DNA of 64,000 bases from Actinostola sp. cb2023 (taxonomy: Eukaryota; Cnidaria; Anthozoa; Actiniaria; Actinostolidae), in NCBI GenBank assembly GCA_033675265.1, contig JAUJYZ010001533.1:140990-204989 (forward strand). Reading direction: 5' to 3'. Shown here piece by piece: positions 57,536 through 64,000 of this stretch. Each line of letters begins with the position of its first letter. The first letter of the stretch is position 1. The position numbers and the translations under genes were made by a program. The notes below the pieces were generated by a model, which made no database searches, had not been told where the DNA came from, and saw only the letters and a program-made list of their open reading frames with translations.

Positions 57536-58405
57536 TTGATTTGGACGGCAGAGACCAAGGAGGAACGTACGTCGGTGAGCAACATATGTAAGTCTTATTC
57601 ACTCAGCAATAATGTTTTTGTATTGAAATGACATAGGATCGAATGATTACAAAATACTCATTGTTGCATCTAATCGTTTGTGCAATTTAGAGTTGATATT
57701 GCAACAGCGACTGCTGTTCTTTCAAATATAAACTCATATTTGAGTATTGTACAAGGAAAGTGGTTGTTAATAAACGAGATTAAGCATGGAAAAGAGTTAG
57801 TTTATTGATTATGGGATGTAAGTTGCGAGCTTTTCGCTGTAAGTAGGTAACAATTTTACTGTTTGGGTTGACTCCTGCTGTGACACATTGTGCCAAGACT
57901 AAAATATATCCCAAACATTTTTATTTCAGTTATTCTTAGTTGAAGGGTAGATCTAACACAGAAAAGTGTTTTGGGGTTTGCACAAGGTTTCTCATTCGAG
58001 ATATTTGAGGTCAAATATTTGGGTTTTTGACTTCACACAAATCAGTTGTGTGACAGTATATTTATTGACAGACCCCAATTGACAGGTATTATAGTCACGC
58101 GACTGTAGTCTCCTCTGTAAGCTGCTAAAGGACCATTTATTCCTCAGGGGAAGTAAGAACTGAATTGATTGTAAATGGAGGGAAAGAGAGGTGTGTGAAG
58201 TAGGTATTATTTTGCTATGGAAATTCAGTCCTTCCCCTGCAGAAACGAGGGGGGGTGGTCTAACTCCCCCCTGAAATAATCAAAAAATGTCATACTTTGG
58301 CAGTATGAGTTTTCAGGTGAGGGCTTTCTTCTGGTTTAGTTTCATTGAGATCAGAGAGATGTCATGTGTCACGACTGCCTGGTCCACTCATGGATACACT
58401 CTTAA

Positions 58406-59029
58406 TACCTATTTATACTTTAGTCTTATTCGACTGTGGAAATCAGTTTCTGTTCTGTTCTTGGCAGTTGTATTGGTATATCTTTTTTATACTTTTTGTA
58501 TGACGATAGAAATATGTTTATTGGTGTAGGCGACAGACTCGAACTGTGCGCTGATCACATCTTGTAGCGACAGACTCCGAACTGTGCGCTGATCACATCT
58601 CTGGCTGATAATAAACTACTATTTGGCCGACTGCTCTACTCACAATCCGACAACACCACAGTCTTTAATTTGTCACTGGATTTGTGATGTGTTTTAATGG
58701 ATCAAGGTGAACTGAAAGTTAATGTGTTATAAACTAACTAACAAAAATCAAATCATAGAATAAGAAACTAATAATGCAGCATGTAATATAATCAATACGT
58801 ACCAACGGTGCGGGCTAAAGTTGCTAATCAGTCGTTCACAATACTTGCCGTTCACAATCAGATACTAGTGTTTACCGAGTGACCAAAGGTCAAACAAACG
58901 AAGGTTCTAGCTACTAGCTGTTGATAATTAATGTAATTAAGAGCACTTCCGTTACAATTGGTTTCACTCATTTGTTTCAAAAAAAAAGATAATAAAAAAC
59001 ATTTGTAAGGTTTTTATTACCTATAAAAA
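58406..59029. other. Gap with a 35-bp duplication
   Basis: GCGACAGACTC and GAACTGTGCGCTGATCACAT occur twice in tandem (about 58529-58600). Otherwise unrecognised. Confidence 0.45.
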
Positions 59030-59094
<65 letters not shown>

Positions 59095-59147
59095 CAAAAA
59101 AAGAAAAAAAAAAAAAAAAAAGAAAAAAAAACAAAAAAAAAGAAAAA

Positions 59148-59200
<53 letters not shown>
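59030..59200. repeat. Poly(A)-rich tract of about 165 bp
   Basis: Almost pure A with occasional G or C. It could be a retroposon tail, an expanded homopolymer or a low-quality stretch; no matching 5' element is seen. Confidence 0.9.
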
Positions 59201-59202
<2 letters not shown>

Positions 59203-59875
59203 ATAGCTTTATGCTTTATGAAAAGCCCTAGTTCGCGCTAATAGATCGAGTGTCTTAATTGTTACACTGAGTTTATTATCAGTGTGATCGGTACAGGAAT
59301 GATGATGGTGATGACTGCCTAAGGAGGATGATCTGATGAACCAAATTTAATATAGTCCTAAAGCATTGGTACAGGGTATCTGGAATAACTTTGTGAGGTC
59401 AGACAAAAATGATGACAAATTATCAATTTGCATTAAACTGTAGAGAGAAAAGGAGACATATAACGAAAAATATGAATAGACAAAATACACACACTACATG
59501 TGCACAACAACAGATGCAGTAGAGGACGTGGTGTTGATTGGAAAAGCTAGTATTTTCCAATTATATCAGATATAAAAATTTGGATTTAAAATTAAAGTAG
59601 CTTTTGATTTAATTTTCAATGACATGTCTATTTCATTCCATAGTTTAGGTCCTGAAAGCGAAGAGAAAATTTACCGTAGTTTTGTAATTACCATTACTAG
59701 TTTCAGCAATTTGGGTGTCTATAAAGAGAGCGCAACTTATATGTCCGGAGTTTTCAATTTCAATCCACAATGCTCAAACTCTTCTTTAGAAATGTTGGAA
59801 ATACTGTCGAGCAAAGTAGTATAATTTTAAAAGTTCTCATTCAACATTATCATCCTACACGCCGTTGGTATAATT
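59201..59875. other. Gap; no gene recognised
   Basis: AT-rich, short frames only. Confidence 0.35.
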
Positions 59876-59879
59876 GTCA

Positions 59880-62060
59880 GGTATGCCAGGTTGCGGTGTT
59901 GGCCAGTTTCAGGTTGCAGGTTGTCATGGTGCAGGTTGGCAGGTTGCGGTTTGCAGTTTGGGCAGGTTGCAGGTTTGCAGGTTGCAGGTTGCAGGTTTCA
60001 GGTCAAACTTCAGTTTGCAACACCCCGTTATTTTTTTCAAATTACTCAAACCAAATTTTCCCTGGTATTATTTTCTCAGTCCATTTAAATACTATCGGCC
60101 GCCGTCATTTCGAACATTTTTTGGGGGGGGGAAAACGAATTTCGGAAAAACTATTTTTAAAAGAGACCCCCCGCAACCTAAGATCCCGGTAAGCCCCTAA
60201 AGAAATTATTAAAATGTCGCAATGAGTGAGGAAAGGCTTGTGTTCGCACCACGTTTCAGCTTCAAAATCAGTCGCCATGCATGAGTTTTTTTTCCTCTGT
60301 TTTTTTGTTTTTTCCCCTTTTTTCCGATTGCAAGGGATATTGGCTCGATGATAGACCGGGTTGGTAACGTTATTACCTGAAATATAGGGGCTCCTGACAA
60401 TATAAAGCGCTGACCAAAAATATAGGGTGCAACTAGGGAGGGGAGGGGTGGGGGTGGAGGGACCTGGACTATTATATACGATGCCGATGTAAATCCCTAT
60501 TTCAGGGGGGGGGGACAATCACAGACTTGTGATTTGATTGTATTTTTTTTCTCACGATTCTATTCTCAGAAAAGCCGCCAGCGATCTGAAGGTTCCCTGG
60601 CTATCTATATTCATTTTAATACCTAGCCTTACCAATAGATAACAATATACATTTTTATTAATCATAATATTTAAAAACTTTTTTTTTGTTTTTTAAATAG
60701 TAATACTAGGTAGAAGGATGATGATGCTTCAGTCAAGAAGAAAATTGAGACTACAATAGCTACACGTAAATAAATTTCTGTAAATAAATCGACCGATACC
60801 ACCTGAAAACTATTATTTTTTAAATGCAATTTTTCCCTTTTCGTGTCACGATTATCTCCGTGCCGTAGGTTTCCCGATCAAACGAAAACAGACTATTTTA
60901 GTAGTTTTTCATCTTAGTGTTGTATTAGTAATCCTGAGTAATCTACCCGTGAAAACATATTAAAAATAAATTATTATTACTATATGTCAAGGTAACGTTC
61001 TATCTGGACACCCCTCCCCTCCCTAGCGCCCCTATATGTCGGTAATGTGTCCTCTCTATGTCAGGCGCCCGCTATATGTAGAGTACAACGTTTCGATATA
61101 TCTGTACCCCCCTCCCCTCGCCCCTATATGTCCAGGGCGCCCGATATGTCAGTAACGGTTCTTATCTGGACCAACCCCTCCCCTTCCCTAGCGCCCTCTA
61201 GATCAGGTAAACGTGCCCTCTATATGTCAGGCGCCCCTTATATGTCAGGTTAACGTTTTCGATATAATCTTGACCAACCCATCCCCTCGCCCCTATATGT
61301 TCAGGCACCCCTATATGTCAGGTAACGTTTACCAATATAGCTGCTGATGATATGCAGGAATAGGACTTTAACAAAACTATCCTGTCTTTTCGTTTTCTTT
61401 CTTTCCCACGAATAAAACCTACCCGCAGAATAACACTTTCTTAACTTTGAGGAGTAAAATTCAACTTGTCCCGTGGTTTTTTCTAGTGGTTGTTTTTCAA
61501 TCCAATTGGCCAGATAGTCATGTTTTTAATGACAGCGACAAATCAGCCGCCCATCTTTAGCACTATGGGTTTTTTCCTGTGGTGGGATAATTATTGTGTT
61601 TGGGTGACCTGTTCTTAAAGATTGGCGCGGCTGAATTTGGTTTTTTTCGTGGAAAGCCAAAAGACAGGATATTTTTTTTAAATTCCTATTCCGCAGATCT
61701 CCCTGCAATCTGAATCAGAGAAAAGAAAACCTCATTGACTGATTTTGAAGCTGAACGTAGGTGGCGAACACAGCCTGTCCTCACCCATTGGCATTTGCCT
61801 GATTGTGGACATTTTATAATTTCTTCAGGGTCTTCCGGGATCTTAGTTTCCGGATACTTTTTAAAATATTTTTTCCGAATTCTCGGTCCAAAACATTTTT
61901 CGAAATGACGGCGCGATGGGGAGTATTAAATCGACTGAGAAAATAATCCAGGGAAAGTTGATTTGAGTTATTTTGAAAATACCGGGGTTGCACTGTACGT
62001 TTTGACCTGCAACTGCCAACCTGCTACGCTGCAACCTGCAACCTGCAACCTTCACTTTAA
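59880..62060. mobile_element. 2.2-kb foldback element with GTTGCAG-repeat ends
   Basis: Left end (GTTGCAG)n at 59885-60005, then TTCAAATTACTCAAACC, CTATCGGCCGCCGTCATTTC and AAAGAGACCCC. The right end (about 61820-62055) is the inverse, closing with CAACCTGCAACCTGCAACC. The inside holds a degenerate tandem repeat and no transposase. A non-autonomous element with inverted ends of 250-350 bp. Confidence 0.7.
60985..61335. repeat. Degenerate tandem repeat (CCTATATGTCAGGTAACGTT)
   Basis: Several diverged units with GCCCCTATATGTC, GGTAACGTT and CCCCTCCCCT blocks. Partial inverted copies at 60350-60510 (ATATAGGGGCTCCTGAC) suggest that it is part of the foldback interior. Confidence 0.6.
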
Positions 62061-62974
62061 CACCGTCCCGTAATAATCCTACACCTCCTGCTGTGAGAGA
62101 GTAGGTTTGTGATGAATACCACTAGCAGTACTGCCACTTAAATATAAATAATAAGAATAATAGATATAATATCTTTATTTATGCAGACGGATGATATATC
62201 ACTGCTACATTGATTTTGCATTCCTGTCCTTACTGTTTTCTTTCTTTCTACATTATTAATTTTCAAGTAATATACCAAATCGTCATGTTCGTCAGTGGAT
62301 GTTTTTGTTGCTAACGGGCCTTCTAGGGAAGGAGTGCCTACTAATGCCATCGAGTGGGTAATTCCGTAAGTAAATGTCCGTAACGGTAATTATTCCAAAT
62401 TTTTTTCGGTTGACTCGGATTCATTCGGATTTCATTCGGAAAATCCGATTGAGTCGAATTTTTAAAAAATACTCAAACGAACGATGACGCAGCGAAGACT
62501 AGAAACCCTTCCCGAATGACACCAGATGTATTGTTGGTTCTATTCTCGTCTCAACCGGCTTTTTGGTTCGACTCCATTTTGTCAATTTTGTCAACTCTCG
62601 TCAATATTCTACTTCTTATCGATGGCAAACGTAACAAGCTACGTTTCTTCCATGTGCCTCGGATGTGTGATTTATTACGCGGAGTGGTAAAGTAAGACTC
62701 TATTTACCAATGATTCTGTGCTTTTCTGCATCAGTAATCCAGCACAACCTTTCAAGCAATGCGTCCAGTGGAGTTTTCTCTCGTAAATATGTGTTCAGTT
62801 TTTTTGACAGTACCTTCATATAATTTCCACCAGGCCAAAAAAAAAAAAAAAACGTCGCCGAACCATTTGAAGTTGACGTGCCACGATGGTCCTTCTAGAA
62901 TATTACATACTTTTAGCAAAGTATTAAAACATACAGTAGTCTATTAACCATTAGTTACAGTTCTATTATGTCCA
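62061..62974. other. Gap; no gene recognised
   Basis: AT-rich, with short frames of no recognised family and an A-run near 62835. Confidence 0.35.
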
Positions 62975-63323
62975 CCTATCATCGGTTTATCCCCTTGGGG
63001 GGACCCCGGGCAAATACTGGTTTTTGCATGGGTACTTTTAGGGACGGTTTTGAACGCTGTTTTTTCTATTCTCCCTGGGGGAGGGAAAATGACGGATATT
63101 TGTTTGGAATTTTTTATTTAGTGATCCTCAGAGAACTTGCGTGATGATACTAACAACGGCTGCAAAGGAGGCTACTCTAGGGAGGGTGTCATTTGTTTTG
63201 TTCTATGTCCCCACTTAACCAGGGGGAAATTAACACTTTTGCAAGGCCCTTTTGCAAAGTCCCTCCCTTCCCGGGGTCCCCCCCCCCCCCCCCCCCCTCC
63301 CCCAGGGGATAACCGATGATAGG
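62975..63323. mobile_element. MITE with CCTATCATCGGTTTATCCCC ends
   Basis: Inverted ends CCTATCATCGGTTTATCCCC and GGGGATAACCGATGATAGG. The interior has CTCCCTGGGGGAGGG and a long C run (63279-63297). No gene. Confidence 0.75.
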
Positions 63324-64000
63324 TGCATATATCTGTTTCTCCAAATAAATGTGATTGTTAAGATTAACGAACTGTCTCCCATGTTTGATTTATATTTTTA
63401 AATAACAGTCACATTTCGCTAGTTTTATTCCCTTCGTGTAGAACCGAAGGGAGCTGTAGTGCCAGACCTGTTTGTTTGTTGTCGATTTTCCGTTCATATG
63501 ACCGTTCATATCCGTTACGTTAATGACTTGAAATCTGCACTCTTTGATTACAAACGGTTTTTATTTTATTTTTGTCACAACCAACATCACCTTTTCTTTT
63601 CACGTTTACAATTCTTTTCTCAATAATTTTCTTCTTTCATTTTCTCTCTTTTATCTATTTGATTCTCCTTGAAATCATTTTCCTTAACTTATTTGTCTAT
63701 TCGTTTTTATTATGGCTTCACAGCATTAGCCTTCCATGCAGTCGCTAGACTGCCTATTTAATTACTTGGGCTTCCCTGTTGGAGGCCCAAGTTCTAAGAT
63801 TAAGGACGGTTTTTTTTCCCTCGTTCGTCGTCATGTTTCTACGCCAAATCTGCAAGTGGTCACCCCTAGCGCATAGGGTTTACCGCTCGCGGCGTACTAA
63901 AATCACGGAGGCCATGCCTAATCTTCTCTGTAGCGTTCCAAGTTAGGTATTACCAGAGAATGTTCGTCGGCTTGTCAGCAGCTTATCAACGAAATGCAAG
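63324..64000. other. Non-coding; second copy of the GGGCTTCC / GCAAGTGGTCACC repeat
   Basis: 63759-63900 repeats 40818-40935 (TTTCTACGCCAAATCTGCAA and AGTGGTCACC in both). The remainder is T-rich and unrecognised. Confidence 0.5.

Larger units (their letters stand above)
51529..58405. mobile_element. TTAA-bounded inverted-repeat structure, 6.9 kb
   Basis: The arms 51529-53403 and 56738-58405 are near-identical inverted copies: TTAAGAGTGTATCCATGAGT at the left end and its inverse at the right. Similarity stops on both sides exactly at TTAA (51529-51532, 58402-58405), which suggests a piggyBac-like target site or TTAA-specific insertion. No transposase is seen inside. A left-arm frame at 51920-52291 (plus) has no known domain and is broken in the other arm. 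Each arm has its own later insertion (52413-53032, 57113-57535). Confidence 0.72.

Overview
The window is eukaryotic and AT-rich, with sparse multi-exon genes, GT-AG introns, many short inverted-repeat transposons, Penelope-like and Gypsy retroelement fragments, and four large tandem arrays. The receptor type, the retroelement families and the very frequent palindrome TACATGTACA suggest an early-branching marine invertebrate. A sponge seems most likely to me, with a cnidarian as the alternative; this is inference only.

The only convincing cellular genes are three paralogues on the minus strand, transcribed in the order C (about 44.6 to 42.3 kb), B (about 30.4 to 26.2 kb) and A (8.1 kb to 7 bp). 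Each encodes three TNF-receptor cysteine-rich repeats, one transmembrane helix, an immunoglobulin-like domain that lies on the cytoplasmic side by simple topology, and a death domain on a separate exon. Intron phases are conserved: phase 0 before the cysteine-rich exon, phase 1 before and after the death-domain exon. In A I could follow the gene through two tail exons to its stop codon at 7-9. Its four exons sum to exactly 598 codons including the stop. In B a signal-peptide exon is visible, but the body carries several frameshifts, so B looks like a decayed copy. C is intact in both exons seen, and its signal and tail exons were not found.

Layout: 1-8.1 kb gene A with introns holding foldback elements and a Penelope/Gypsy nest; 8.5-20.5 kb miniature inverted-repeat elements, a G-rich minisatellite and a 43-bp minisatellite; 20.6-26.2 kb an approximately 48-bp minisatellite that grows directly out of the 3' end of gene B's death-domain exon and repeats its 5' splice site about 85 times; 26.2-30.4 kb gene B; 29-32.4 kb transposons; 33.3-40.4 kb a very homogeneous 108-bp satellite (about 66 copies); 42.3-44.6 kb gene C; 45.8-51.1 kb an 11-bp GGGTGGGTGAA array; 51.5-58.4 kb a TTAA-bounded inverted-repeat structure filled with nested small elements; 59-64 kb more foldback elements.

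The most interesting points are the receptor architecture with an intracellular Ig-like domain next to a death domain, and the amplification of that gene's exon-intron junction into a 5.6-kb field of near-consensus U1 sites.
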